This document shows positions 7,301-15,968 of a stretch of 64,000 nucleotides of DNA, in pieces. The notes under the pieces are model-generated. The model did no database searches. It was given only the letters and a program-made list of their open reading frames with translations, and was not told where the DNA came from. The stretch's first letter is position 1, and each line of letters begins with the position of its first letter. A program made the position numbers and the translations under genes. The stretch is from Streptomyces akebiae (GTDB lineage: Bacteria; Actinomycetota; Actinomycetes; Streptomycetales; Streptomycetaceae): positions 3,906,001 to 3,970,000 of the forward strand of contig NZ_CP080647.1 of NCBI RefSeq assembly GCF_019599145.1, written 5' to 3'.

Positions 7301-9817
7301 CTACAGCTTCTCCACCGGCGCGTACCGCAGCAGCAGGCGCTTCGGCTTGGTGTCGCCGAAGTCGATCGTCGCCTCCGCGTTCGCTCCCGAACCCCCGACG
7401 CCGACGACCGTGCCGAGGCCGAACTGGTCGTGGGTGACGCGGTCGCCCACGGCGAGGGAGACCACCGGCTTCTCGTTGCCGCGGCGGGTCGCGAAGCCGG
7501 ACGCGCCGGAGGCCGAGGACCGGGAGCGGGAGGACGACAGTGAGGCCGCGATCCCGCCGGCCGGGCCCGAGGACACCGGCGCGGAGGCGCCCGTGCGCTT
7601 CCACTCCAGATGGGAGGCCGGGATCTCCTCCAGGAACCGGGACGGCGGGTTGTACGAAGGCTGACCCCAGGCGCTGCGCAGCGACGACCGGGTGAGGTAG
7701 AGCCGTTCACGTGCGCGGGTGATGCCCACGTACGCGAGGCGACGCTCCTCCTCCAACTCCTTGGTCTGGCCCAGGGCGCGCATGTGCGGGAAGACGCCGT
7801 CCTCCATGCCGGTGAGGAAGACCACCGGGAACTCCAGGCCCTTGGCGGTGTGGAGGGTCATGAGCGTGATCACGCCCGAGCCGTCCTCCTCCTCGTCGGG
7901 GATCTGGTCGGAGTCGGCGACCAGCGCCACCCGCTCCAGGAAGTCGGAGAGCCCGGCGGATGTCGTACCCGCCGCCTCGCCCTCGGTCTCTCCCTCTCCG
8001 GCACCGGCCTCCTGCTCGAACTCCAGGGCGACGGCGGCGAGTTCCTGGAGGTTCTCGATGCGGGTCTCGTCCTGCGGGTCGGTGGAGGCCTGCAATTCGG
8101 CCAGATAGCCCGTCCGTTCGAGGACCGCTTCCAGGACGGTGGCCGGTCCGGCGCCGGACTCGACGACGGTCCGCAGGTCCTCCATCAGCGTGTTGAACCG
8201 CTTGACCGCGTTGGTCGACCGGGCCGCCATGCCGTACGCCTCGTCCACGCGCTTCAGCGCCTGGGGGAAGCTGATCTTCTCGCGCTGGGAGAGGGCGTCG
8301 ATCATCGCCTCGGCGCGGTCGCCGATGCCGCGCTTGGGCACGTTGAGGATGCGGCGCAGCGGGACGGAGTCCTCCGGGTTGGCGAGGACCCGCAGATACG
8401 CGAGGACGTCCCGGACCTCCTTGCGCTCGTAGAAGCGGACGCCGCCGACGACCTTGTAGGGCAGGCCGACGCGGATGAACACCTCTTCGAAGACTCGGGA
8501 CTGGGCGTTCGTCCGGTAGAAGACGGCGACGTCGCCGGCTTTCGCGTCGCCCGCGTCCGTCAGGCGGTCTATCTCGTCGGCGACGAACTGGGCCTCGTCG
8601 TGCTCGGTGTCGGCGACGTAACCGGTGATCTGCGCGCCCGCGCCGGCGTTGGTCCACAGGTTCTTCGGGCGGCGGGACTCGTTGCGCTCGATGACCGCGT
8701 TGGCCGCGCTCAGGATGGTCTGCGTGGAGCGGTAGTTCTGCTCCAGCAGGATCGTGGTCGCGTTCGGGTAGTCCTCCTCGAACTGGAGGATGTTGCGGAT
8801 GGTCGCGCCGCGGAAGGCGTAGATCGACTGGTCCGCGTCACCCACGACGCAGAGCTCGGCCGGAGGTACGTCCCACTCGGCCGGCGGCACGTCCACCGGG
8901 TGCTCGGAGGTGCCGACCAGCTCTCTGACCAGGGCGTACTGGGCGTGATTGGTGTCCTGGTACTCGTCGACGAGGACATGACGGAAGCGACGGCGGTAGT
9001 GCTCGGCGACGTCCGGGAAGGCGCGCAGCAGATTGACCGTCGTCATGATCAGGTCGTCGAAGTCGAGTGCGTTCGCCTCGCGGAGGCGGGACTGGTAGAG
9101 CGCGTAGGCCTGGGCGAGGGTCTTCTCGAAGCCGTCGGCGGCCTGGGCGGCGAAGTCCTCCTCGTCGATCAGCTCGTTCTTCAGGTTCGAGATCTTGGCG
9201 CTGAAGGACTTGGGCGGGAAGCGCTTCGGGTCGAGGTCCAGATCACGGCAGACGAGCGCCATCAGCCGCTTGCTGTCGGCGGCGTCGTAGATCGAGAAGG
9301 AGGACGTGAAGCCGAGCTTCTTCGACTCGCGCCGCAGGATCCGGACGCACGCGCTGTGGAAGGTCATGACCCACATCGCGTTCGCGCGCGGGCCGACGAG
9401 CTGCTCGACGCGCTCCTTCATCTCACCGGCGGCCTTGTTGGTGAAGGTGATCGCGAGGATCTGGCCCGGGTGGACATGGCGCTCGCCGAGCAGGTGGGCG
9501 ATGCGGTGGGTGAGCACCCGGGTCTTGCCGGAACCGGCGCCGGCGACGATGAGCAGAGGTGACCCGGCGTGCACCACGGCCGCGCGCTGGTTCTCGTTCA
9601 GCCCGTCCAGGAGGGCCGCCGCGTCGAGAGCCGGGCGGGGGGCACCGCCCCGGTAGTAGGCGTCCCGGTCCGGTGGCACGTCGAACTTCCCGCCGAACAG
9701 ATCGTCCGGAAGCGGCTCCGGTACGTGATCGTCCTCGGGCGGCGGCGGGGGCTCCTCCGCGTGGCCGCGGGGGGCCTGGAGGTCCGCCAGGAAGCTGTCG
9801 TCAAAGAGGCTGCTCAT
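7301..9817 (-). CDS. pcrA: ATP-dependent DNA helicase PcrA/UvrD
   Basis: An 838-residue superfamily 1A 3'-5' helicase. Motifs in order: Q motif and LNENQRAAVVHAG near 73-85; Walker A GAGSGKT at 93-99 (Lys98); Walker B DEYQDT; DQSIYAFRGA; the QNYRST motif; LMTLHTAKGLEFPVVF; and VGITRARERLY (motif VI). The C-terminal region ends with a Tudor-like segment (GDRVTHDQFGLGTVVGVGG), typical of actinobacterial PcrA and involved in RNA polymerase contact. The N-terminal 70 residues are an acidic, Pro-rich extension. The role is nucleotide excision repair, removal of RecA filaments and clearance of replication-transcription conflicts. An Ala/Ser-rich linker (about 755-790) precedes the Tudor-like part. 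Confidence 0.97.
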   Translation of the reverse strand: MSSLFDDSFLADLQAPRGHAEEPPPPPEDDHVPEPLPDDLFGGKFDVPPDRDAYYRGGAPRPALDAAALLDGLNENQRAAVVHAGSPLLIVAGAGSGKTRVLTHRIAHLLGERHVHPGQILAITFTNKAAGEMKERVEQLVGPRANAMWVMTFHSACVRILRRESKKLGFTSSFSIYDAADSKRLMALVCRDLDLDPKRFPPKSFSAKISNLKNELIDEEDFAAQAADGFEKTLAQAYALYQSRLREANALDFDDLIMTTVNLLRAFPDVAEHYRRRFRHVLVDEYQDTNHAQYALVRELVGTSEHPVDVPPAEWDVPPAELCVVGDADQSIYAFRGATIRNILQFEEDYPNATTILLEQNYRSTQTILSAANAVIERNESRRPKNLWTNAGAGAQITGYVADTEHDEAQFVADEIDRLTDAGDAKAGDVAVFYRTNAQSRVFEEVFIRVGLPYKVVGGVRFYERKEVRDVLAYLRVLANPEDSVPLRRILNVPKRGIGDRAEAMIDALSQREKISFPQALKRVDEAYGMAARSTNAVKRFNTLMEDLRTVVESGAGPATVLEAVLERTGYLAELQASTDPQDETRIENLQELAAVALEFEQEAGAGEGETEGEAAGTTSAGLSDFLERVALVADSDQIPDEEEDGSGVITLMTLHTAKGLEFPVVFLTGMEDGVFPHMRALGQTKELEEERRLAYVGITRARERLYLTRSSLRSAWGQPSYNPPSRFLEEIPASHLEWKRTGASAPVSSGPAGGIAASLSSSRSRSSASGASGFATRRGNEKPVVSLAVGDRVTHDQFGLGTVVGVGGSGANAEATIDFGDTKPKRLLLRYAPVEKL

Positions 9818-10003
9818 CGCTCTCCGAGTCTAGGCGCCCCCACTGACAGCCAGGGGCCGCCCCGGGAAGTCCGCACGCACCACTCACCGCGTACACCTCA
9901 CGACGGTGAGCGATCGAGCGTACCGCCCATCGCGCGGAAGAGGCTAAGGTCACGAAAACGTATCGGGCATATCGAACATCAACCTTCACACGGGCCACAC
10001 GAG

Positions 10004-10034
10004 TTGGCTAGCTTCTTCTCTTGGGCCGTACGAC
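10004..10034 (+). promoter_or_regulatory. Possible promoter of the riboswitch-controlled P60 gene
   Basis: TTGGCT (10004-10009) and TACGAC (10029-10034) are 19 bp apart, a loose match to consensus. Transcription would begin near 10041, right at the 5' edge of the riboswitch, which supports the assignment. Confidence 0.35.
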
Positions 10035-10045
10035 ACAACCGGCGA

Positions 10046-10216
10046 ACGTCGCCGGGCCGCACGGCCTCCGCCGAATCCGGTACGCCGCTTGCGGCGCCGG
10101 AGCCGGGGACCCACCGACCTCTGGGGTGAATCGACCCGACCGCCGTACGCGGCAAGGGCCGTAGGGCAAACCTTCCGAAGCTTGCGCCCGAACCCGACAG
10201 CTAACCCGGTAGGCGG
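10046..10216 (+). promoter_or_regulatory. c-di-AMP riboswitch (ydaO-yuaA class)
   Basis: The conserved blocks of the ydaO class appear in order: GTCGCC at the 5' side of P1, CCGAATCCGG, GCCGGGGACCCA, TGGGGTGAATC, GTAGGGC, AACCTTCCGA, and CGAACCCGACAGCTAACCC then GGTAGGCGGAC closing P1. In Streptomyces this class senses c-di-AMP and controls cell-wall hydrolases. The element ends only 23 nt before the P60 ATG, so little room remains for a separate terminator. GGCG of P1's 3' strand can also pair with CGCC just before the start codon, which would place the GGAAGGA ribosome site in a loop; this is inference. Confidence 0.93.
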
Positions 10217-10239
10217 ACAACGGAAGGAGACGCCGCACC

Positions 10240-11439
10240 ATGGCGCCGCACCGCAAGCCGCGTCCGACCGGCCGGACGCGCGCGGGCATACGCACCCCCG
10301 CTCTCGCCACGGCCGCACTGACCTCCGTGGCTCTGCTCTCCCAGACGGCCACCGCCGCACCCTCCGCCGACGACAGGCCGAGCCTGGAGGAGGTCGAGAA
10401 GAAGGTCGACGACCTCTACCGCCAGGCCGGGTCGGCGACCGAGAACTACAACGCGGCCAAGGAGAGGACGACCAAGCAGAAGAAGAAGGTCGACACCCTC
10501 CTCGACGACGTCGCCAAGCGCGCGGAGAAGCTCAACGAGGCGCGGGAGGAGCTGGGCTCGTTCGCGGCGGCCCAGTACCGCACCGGCGCGGCCACCCCCG
10601 ACCAGGCCTCACTGCTCCTGGCGGACAACCCGCAGGACTACTTCGACCAGAACCAGCTCATGGACCGGTTGACGGACCGTCAGAAGGTAGCCGTCGACGC
10701 GTACGTCACCCAGCAGGCCGACGCGGCGGAGCAGCGCCGGACGGCGAGCGACAGCCTCGAAAAGCTCACCGAGTCGCAGAACGCCCTCAAGACCAGCAAG
10801 GCCAAGGTCCAGGCGAAGCTCGCCGAGGCCCGCGAACTGCTCTCCACCCTCACCGCCGAGGAGAAGGCCCGGCTCGCCGCGATCGAACAGCGCGAGCAGG
10901 AGGAGGCCGACCGCAAGGCGGAAGAGCTCGCGCGGCAGCAGGCGGCACAGGCGCGCCAGGAGACGCAGAGCGCCCAGGAGACCCAGGAGGCCCAGGAGGT
11001 CCAGGGAGGGACCGCCACCGGCACGGAGACATCGCCGGGCACCACCGGGACCACAGCCCCGGTCGAGGACTCCACATACGCCTCGAAGGCCACCAAGGCC
11101 CTCGCCTTCGCCCGCGCGCAGATCGGCAAGCCGTATGTCTGGGGCGCCACCGGCCCCGGCTCCTACGACTGCTCCGGCCTCACGCAGGCCGCCTGGAAGG
11201 CCGCCGGGGTCGACCTCCCGCGCACCACCTACGACCAGGTCGAGGCTGGCACCACCGTCTCCCTGGCCGACGCCAAGCCGGGCGACCTCGTCTTCTTCTA
11301 CGACAACATCGGCCACGTCGGCCTCTACATCGGCAACGGCATGATGATCCACGCCCCCAAGCCGGGCACGTACGTCCGCGAGGAGTCGATCTTCTACGAC
11401 GGGGAGTCCTCGATCCACAGCGTGGTGCGCCCGGCGTAA
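10240..11439 (+). CDS. NlpC/P60 family peptidoglycan endopeptidase (riboswitch-controlled)
   Basis: A 399-residue secreted protein. The start has a strong ribosome site (GGAAGGAG). A signal peptide covers about residues 1-40 (twin Arg-rich start, hydrophobic ATAALTSVALLSQTATAAP). Residues 45 to about 245 form a long coiled coil resembling the RipA/CwlO N-terminal regulatory region. A Thr/Gly linker follows, then a C-terminal NlpC/P60 domain with catalytic Cys311 (YDCSGLT), His359 (GHVGLYIG) and His371 (MIHAP). It should cleave within peptide stems of peptidoglycan during growth or sporulation. The coiled coil probably holds it inactive or ties it to an ABC-type activator. A paralogue lies 0.9 kb downstream. 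Confidence 0.93.
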   Translation: MAPHRKPRPTGRTRAGIRTPALATAALTSVALLSQTATAAPSADDRPSLEEVEKKVDDLYRQAGSATENYNAAKERTTKQKKKVDTLLDDVAKRAEKLNEAREELGSFAAAQYRTGAATPDQASLLLADNPQDYFDQNQLMDRLTDRQKVAVDAYVTQQADAAEQRRTASDSLEKLTESQNALKTSKAKVQAKLAEARELLSTLTAEEKARLAAIEQREQEEADRKAEELARQQAAQARQETQSAQETQEAQEVQGGTATGTETSPGTTGTTAPVEDSTYASKATKALAFARAQIGKPYVWGATGPGSYDCSGLTQAAWKAAGVDLPRTTYDQVEAGTTVSLADAKPGDLVFFYDNIGHVGLYIGNGMMIHAPKPGTYVREESIFYDGESSIHSVVRPA

Positions 11440-11455
11440 CCGGGGCAGGACAGGG

Positions 11456-11480
11456 GGCGCCGGTCCGCACGGTCGGCGCC
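11456..11480. terminator. Weak hairpin between convergent genes
   Basis: GGCGCCG (11456-11462) pairs with CGGCGCC (11474-11480) around an 11-nt loop, 17 bp after the P60 stop. It has no T-tract. Confidence 0.35.
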
Positions 11481-11546
11481 ATCCCGGGGATCCCGGCTCA
11501 GCCGTCCCGATGCCATCGCGGGCAGGACGGGCTCACACGGGGGCAC

Positions 11547-11900
11547 TCAGGTCCAGAGCACCGCGATGAAGACGTTCGCGGTGGTCAGCGCGCCCACCAG
11601 GGCGAAGATCGGCTTCTCCACCGTCTCCTCGTCGCGTTTCACGTAGACCAGGCCGAGGATCACGATCAGCAGGGCGAGCTTGACGCCGATCTTGATGTTG
11701 TTGACGGGCTGGTCGTCCGCCTGGTTGAGACCGACGAGGAGGACGCCGGTGACGAGCATGGTGAGGGCACCGTGCAGCATCGCGGGGACGAAGCGGGCGG
11801 TGCCCTGGCCCATGGCCTTCATCTGGGTGAGGAAACCACCCAGGAGGGAGGCGATGCCGATGATGTGGAGGGCGACGAGGATGTGGATGAGTACGTCCAT
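11547..11900 (-). CDS. Small integral membrane protein (117 aa)
   Basis: Four predicted membrane helices: about 4-24, 42-62, 72-90 and 97-116. There is no signal peptide. The first helix carries His residues (ILVALHIIGIASLLGGF), which recalls small heme-binding or copper-related membrane families, but no definite motif is present and I do not assign a function. It lies between two P60 endopeptidase genes, on the opposite strand from both. Confidence 0.8.
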   Translation of the reverse strand: MDVLIHILVALHIIGIASLLGGFLTQMKAMGQGTARFVPAMLHGALTMLVTGVLLVGLNQADDQPVNNIKIGVKLALLIVILGLVYVKRDEETVEKPIFALVGALTTANVFIAVLWT

Positions 11901-12106
11901 GCGCGGAGCCTAATGAGGCGCCCGAAGGTCGTGGGGCACCGGGTGCGGGCGGGACGGGACCGGCGAACGGCCCCCTGATGATCTTGCATATATGCGCTCC
12001 ATAGCACCGCCCCTCCTCCGCCCGGTCCGAAATCGCCGCATCGGTCATCGCACAGCGTGAAGTCGGCGACGCCAGGCCAGGATCTCGGTCACATACGGTC
12101 ACCTCA
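11901..12106. other. Intergenic region between divergent genes
   Basis: No gene is seen. It contains an AT-rich patch (TTGCATATATGCG near 11990) that could belong to the promoter of the membrane protein gene. Confidence 0.5.
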
Positions 12107-12134
12107 TTGTCGGTGCGCGCCACTTCCGTACAAC
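12107..12134 (+). promoter_or_regulatory. Possible promoter of the second P60 gene
   Basis: TTGTCG (12107-12112), then 16 bp, then TACAAC (12129-12134). The -10 lacks the final T. If correct, the mRNA has a leader of about 230 nt. Confidence 0.3.
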
Positions 12135-12194
12135 GCGTTACCGAGCCATCACAGCCAGGTTTAGCGTCCTCCCTCAGGTGACCGGCTCCCCACC

Positions 12195-12282
12195 GCCGCC
12201 CGGGCCAGGGGCGGCAGTCGGCCACCACCGCCGAGAAAGGTCCGGCGGCGTCCCGCTCCCCCTGTGCGGGCCGCCGCCGGAC
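12195..12282 (+). other. Two strong leader hairpins before the second P60 gene
   Basis: Hairpin 1: GCCGCCC (12195-12201) with GGGCGGC (12209-12215), loop 7 nt. Hairpin 2: 12240-12250 with 12272-12282 (11 bp perfect), then a single mismatch, then CCCGC with GCGGG, loop 9 nt: 16 bp in all. The blocks of the ydaO class are absent, so this is not a second copy of that riboswitch. It may be an attenuator or a different structured RNA. Confidence 0.55.
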
Positions 12283-12369
12283 GCGTAACCGCTCCCCCCA
12301 GGCGGTCCGTACGGACAGACGATGTTCGTACTGCGGACGGCGGTCGTACGGAGAGGACGTGGACTCCAC

Positions 12370-13449
12370 GTGGCAGCGCACCGCAAGCCCAGACAGCGCT
12401 CGCTCGGCGGCCATACGGCCCGCACGGCCGCGACGATCGCCCTCGCTGGCGCCGCGAGCGCGACCGGCTTCGACGGCACCGGGCACGCCGACCCCCAGCT
12501 CACCCCTGAGCAGGTCAAGGCGAAGGTGGCCAAGCTGTACCAAGAGGCCGAGGTCGCCACCGAGAAGTACAACGGCGCGAAGGAGAAGGCCGACAAGGCG
12601 CAGGAGAACCTCGAAGAGCTGCGCGACCAGGCTGCCCGCCGCACCGAACGGCTCAACTCGGCCCGGGACGAACTCGGTTCGCTGGCAGCGGCGCAGTACC
12701 GGGGTGGCGGCATCGACCCCTCCTGGCAGCTCGCACTCTCCGCCGATCCCGACCAGTACCTGGACGGGGCCGCCCTCGCCGAGCGCGTCGGCACCCGGCA
12801 CTCGGCGGACGTGGCGAGCGTACGGAAACAGTTGCTGGAGATCGAACGACTGCGCGGAGCCGCCCGCGTCGAACTGGGCACGCTCAAGACCCGGCAGACA
12901 GAACTGAAACGGCACAAGAAGACCGTCACCTCGAAGCTGACCGACGCCCGTCAGCTGCTCGGCCGGATCACCACCGAGGACCGCACGCGCTTCGACACCC
13001 GGGTCAGCACCACGGGACACGCCACGCGCTCCTCCACCGCGGCCCAGCGCAGCCTCACCGGTCCGGTCTCCCCCGTCTCCGCAACGACCGAAGCCCCCAA
13101 CTCCCGCGCCGCCGCGGCCGTCTCGTACGCCTACTCCAAGATCGGCAGCCCCTACGTCTGGGGCGCCACCGGCCCCAACGCCTTCGACTGCTCCGGCCTC
13201 ACCCTGGCCGCCTACCGCGCCGCCGGCGTCTCCCTCCCCCGCACCACCTACTCCCAGATCAACGCAGGCCCTCGCGTCGCCCGCTCCGAACTCCGCCCCG
13301 GAGACCTGGTCTTCTTCTACTCCGGCATCAGCCACGTGGGCATCTACATCGGCAACGGCCAGATGATCCACGCCCCCAACCCCTCGGCCCCGGTACGCGT
13401 GGCACCTCTGGACGAGATGCCGTACGCGGGGGCGACACGGGTGGCCTGA
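12370..13449 (+). CDS. NlpC/P60 family peptidoglycan endopeptidase (second copy)
   Basis: A 359-residue paralogue of the gene at 10240. GTG 12370 (VAAHRKPRQRS) is chosen because it matches the paralogue's start (MAPHRKPR) and GAGAGGA lies upstream. The signal peptide is about 1-35; a coiled coil follows to about 205; the P60 domain carries Cys274, His322 and His334. The catalytic domain is nearly identical to that of the paralogue (PYVWGATGPN, DCSGLT, PGDLVFFYSGISHVGIYIG). The linker lacks the Gln/Glu-rich stretch of the first copy. Control differs: this gene has a long hairpin-rich leader but no ydaO element. An 18-bp stretch covering its stop codon is duplicated just downstream. Confidence 0.92.
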   Translation: MAAHRKPRQRSLGGHTARTAATIALAGAASATGFDGTGHADPQLTPEQVKAKVAKLYQEAEVATEKYNGAKEKADKAQENLEELRDQAARRTERLNSARDELGSLAAAQYRGGGIDPSWQLALSADPDQYLDGAALAERVGTRHSADVASVRKQLLEIERLRGAARVELGTLKTRQTELKRHKKTVTSKLTDARQLLGRITTEDRTRFDTRVSTTGHATRSSTAAQRSLTGPVSPVSATTEAPNSRAAAAVSYAYSKIGSPYVWGATGPNAFDCSGLTLAAYRAAGVSLPRTTYSQINAGPRVARSELRPGDLVFFYSGISHVGIYIGNGQMIHAPNPSAPVRVAPLDEMPYAGATRVA

Positions 13450-13482
13450 GCGGGGTCCCGGAGCCGGGTGGCCTGAGCGGGG
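13438..13482 (+). repeat. 18-bp direct repeat across the P60 stop codon
   Basis: CGGGTGGCCTGAGCGGGG occurs at 13438-13455, including the TGA stop, and again at 13465-13482. The period is 27 bp, so this is a small recent duplication. It does not change the protein. Confidence 0.85.
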
Positions 13483-13639
13483 CCCGGCCCTGGGGCCCTG
13501 AGCGCGGCGGATCGGCGGTGTCCCTGTGCCGGGAGGCACGCCGGGCGCGGCCGGACCCACCCGGCCGCCCCGGCCACCCGCGCTCGCCCACGTCACCGGC
13601 AGCCGCACGGCCGGCACATCGGCGCCGGTGCCTGCGACC

Positions 13640-14515
13640 TCACACCAGCCGGCGTGCCGTCGCCCACCTCGTCAGTTCGTGGCGGTTGGAGAGCTGCAGC
13701 TTCCGCAGGACGGCGGAGACGTGGGACTCCACCGTCTTCACGGAGATGTAGAGCTGCTTGGCGATCTCCTTGTACGCATAGCCGCGGGCGATGAGCCGCA
13801 GCACCTCGCGCTCACGCTGGGTCAGGCGGTCGAGGTCCTCGTCGACAGGTGGCGCGTCGGTCGAGGCGAAGGCGTCGAGGACGAAGCCGGCCAGACGGGG
13901 AGAGAAGACCGCGTCGCCTTCCTGAACCCGGAAGATGGAGTCGACCAGGTCCGAGCCGGTGATCGTCTTGGTGACATAGCCGCGCGCGCCGCCCCGGATG
14001 ACCCCGATCACGTCCTCCGCCGCGTCCGACACGGACAGGGCGAGGAAGCGGACGGGCTGCTCGGCGTCCGCCATCAACGCCGAACAGCGGCGCAGGACTT
14101 CGACCCCACCGCCGCCGGGCAGATGCACATCGAGGAGCACCACCTCGGGCCGCGTACTCGTGATCACCGAGACCGCCTGATCGACGTCGGGGGCCTCCCC
14201 GACCACCTCCACGCCCGTACGGTCCGTCTGCCCGATCTCGGCCCGCACTCCCGTGCGGAACATTCGGTGGTCGTCCACCAGCACCACCCGGACATGCCGT
14301 CCGGGCCCGGACGGTGCGGGTGCGGCGGGTGCGCCGGATGCGGCGGTGCCGTCCGGCGTGTGGGGCTGGTCGGGCGTGTTCTGCCGACCGGGCTCGCCGG
14401 ACAGGCCCTCGGCCGAACCGGTGCCCCGCGCGGCCGGACCTTCCGGGCCCCCGCTCGGCGCCGTGCCCGAACCGCCCTGTGCGGCCTGGTCGTTCGCCCC
14501 GTTCGCGTCACTCAT
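13640..14515 (-). CDS. NarL/LuxR-type response regulator
   Basis: A 291-residue regulator. Residues 1-72 are a disordered Gly/Ala/Pro extension, unusual for the family. The receiver domain (about 75-200) has Asp81/Asp82 and phospho-acceptor Asp129 (VVLLDVHLP). The C-terminal LuxR helix-turn-helix is LTQREREVLRLIARGYAYKEIA and on to residue 285. ATG overlaps the stop of the upstream kinase by 4 nt (ATGA), so the two are translationally coupled and almost certainly cognate. The expected target is the envelope: the kinase carries a PspC domain and a PspC-family membrane protein gene is divergent from it. Confidence 0.93.
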   Translation of the reverse strand: MSDANGANDQAAQGGSGTAPSGGPEGPAARGTGSAEGLSGEPGRQNTPDQPHTPDGTAASGAPAAPAPSGPGRHVRVVLVDDHRMFRTGVRAEIGQTDRTGVEVVGEAPDVDQAVSVITSTRPEVVLLDVHLPGGGGVEVLRRCSALMADAEQPVRFLALSVSDAAEDVIGVIRGGARGYVTKTITGSDLVDSIFRVQEGDAVFSPRLAGFVLDAFASTDAPPVDEDLDRLTQREREVLRLIARGYAYKEIAKQLYISVKTVESHVSAVLRKLQLSNRHELTRWATARRLV

Positions 14516-15837
14516 GACGTCGTCTCCGCCCTCTCCATCTCCAGCTCGACCTCCGTGCCACCACCCGGTACGGCGCGGAGCCGTGCCGTGCCTCCGTTGC
14601 GCTCCATGCGGCCGATGATCGATTCTCTGACGCCCATGCGGTCGGCGGGTATCGCGTCGAGGTCGAAGCCTGGGCCGCGGTCGCGGACGGACACGAAGAC
14701 CGTCCTTCCCTCGACCTCGGCGAAGACCTGTACGGCGCCGCCCTCGCCACCGTACTTGGCGGCGTTCACCATCGCCTCGCGCGCGGCCTGCATCTGCGCG
14801 GTCAGTCCGTCGTCGAGGGGGCAGTCGCCGACGACCACCACCTCTATGGGGACGCCGTGCTTGTCCTCGACCTCCGCCGCGTTGCGCCGGACGGCCTCGG
14901 CGAGGGTGTCGGGCTCGTCGTCCTCGTCCTTTCCCGTGCCCTCGGGCTTGTACAGCCAGTTCCGCAGGTCGCGCTCCTGCGCGCGGGCGAGACGGCGGAC
15001 CTCGTTCGGGTTGTCAGCGTTCCGCTGTATCAGCGTCAGTGTGTGCAGCACCGAGTCGTGCACGTGGGCCGCGACCTCCGCGCGCTCCTGGGCGCGGATG
15101 CGCATCAGGCGCTCCTCGGAGAGGTCCTGGGTCATACGGACGAGGTACGGTCCGGCCAGCAGGGCTATGCCCACGAGCACCGCGAGCGCTGCCTGCAGGA
15201 CCGAGCCGAGGTGGGCGGCCGAGCCTTGCAGGACGAATATCCCCGAGACTCCCGCGGTGACCAGCAGGACGCCGGCGACGGAGCGCAGCAGCGTGATCGT
15301 GCGCCGACGACGGCCGACCTCGGCCCAGCGGGCCCGACGCGCGTTGTCCGCCTGGCGCCAGACCAGGGCGACGCCGGCGGCGACGAGCACGGTCGGCCAG
15401 AGATACGCCCTGGCGCCCTCCCCGAGGTTCACATTGCCGACGAAGACCATGGCCACGACGACCATGAGGAGGAGGGCCACTATCTGCCCGCGGTCGGGTT
15501 TGCGGGCCACGAGTCTGCGGCGGCCGTCGGGTGAGGGCTCGGTGGCGATGGCCGGAGGCCGCTGGTTGTCGACGCCCCCCACGCCGAGCGGGACGAAGAA
15601 CCAGAACGCCGCGTAGACGAGGGCGCCGAGGCCGTCGGCCAGGAAGAGGCCGGCGAACACGAGCCGCACCCACGTCACAGGCAGGCCGAGATGTCCGGCG
15701 AGCCCTCGCGCCACGCCTCCGAGCCAGCGTCCGTCGCTGCTGCGGTAGAGCTTGCGCGGGGGCCGCGGAGTGTCGACTGGCAGTGCTGCGGCTTCCGGCA
15801 TGCCATCGATGTTCACACGCATGGCGGAGCGAGGCAT
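14512..15837 (-). CDS. PspC-domain sensor histidine kinase
   Basis: About 441 residues. An N-terminal PspC domain (about 28-85: KLYRSSDGRWLGGVARGLAG then membrane helices) is fused to four further membrane helices and a cytoplasmic HisKA_3/HATPase_c kinase. The phosphorylated His is in HVHDSVLH, about residue 260; the N-box is EAMVNAAKY and the G-boxes are DRGPGF and the MGVRESI segment. PspC domains sense membrane stress. The start is uncertain: ATG 15837 has a GGGGG at fair distance; ATG 15822 (MRVNIDG) and 15801 (MPEAAALP) are alternatives. It is divergent from a PspC membrane protein across about 130 bp, suggesting shared control. Confidence 0.92.
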   Translation of the reverse strand: MPRSAMRVNIDGMPEAAALPVDTPRPPRKLYRSSDGRWLGGVARGLAGHLGLPVTWVRLVFAGLFLADGLGALVYAAFWFFVPLGVGGVDNQRPPAIATEPSPDGRRRLVARKPDRGQIVALLLMVVVAMVFVGNVNLGEGARAYLWPTVLVAAGVALVWRQADNARRARWAEVGRRRRTITLLRSVAGVLLVTAGVSGIFVLQGSAAHLGSVLQAALAVLVGIALLAGPYLVRMTQDLSEERLMRIRAQERAEVAAHVHDSVLHTLTLIQRNADNPNEVRRLARAQERDLRNWLYKPEGTGKDEDDEPDTLAEAVRRNAAEVEDKHGVPIEVVVVGDCPLDDGLTAQMQAAREAMVNAAKYGGEGGAVQVFAEVEGRTVFVSVRDRGPGFDLDAIPADRMGVRESIIGRMERNGGTARLRAVPGGGTEVELEMERAETTS

Positions 15838-15968
15838 CAGGGTCGACCCCCGAGACGCCCCTGATCTTCGACGCAAGCATGATCGAACACTTCCCCCGGG
15901 TGGATATCAGGGTTCGACCAGGGTCATCCCGACTGCCATCGGACCGGCCCTGCGGTCACGATGGACGC

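Noticed and set aside
12061..12369. Second ydaO riboswitch before the second P60 gene
   Set aside because: The diagnostic blocks (GGGGACCCA, GGGGTGAAT, CCGACAGCTAACC) are absent. Only generic hairpins are present.
13449..13640. Gene in the gap between the P60 and response regulator genes
   Set aside because: It contains only the duplicated stop region and GGGCCC palindromes; no start or ribosome site.
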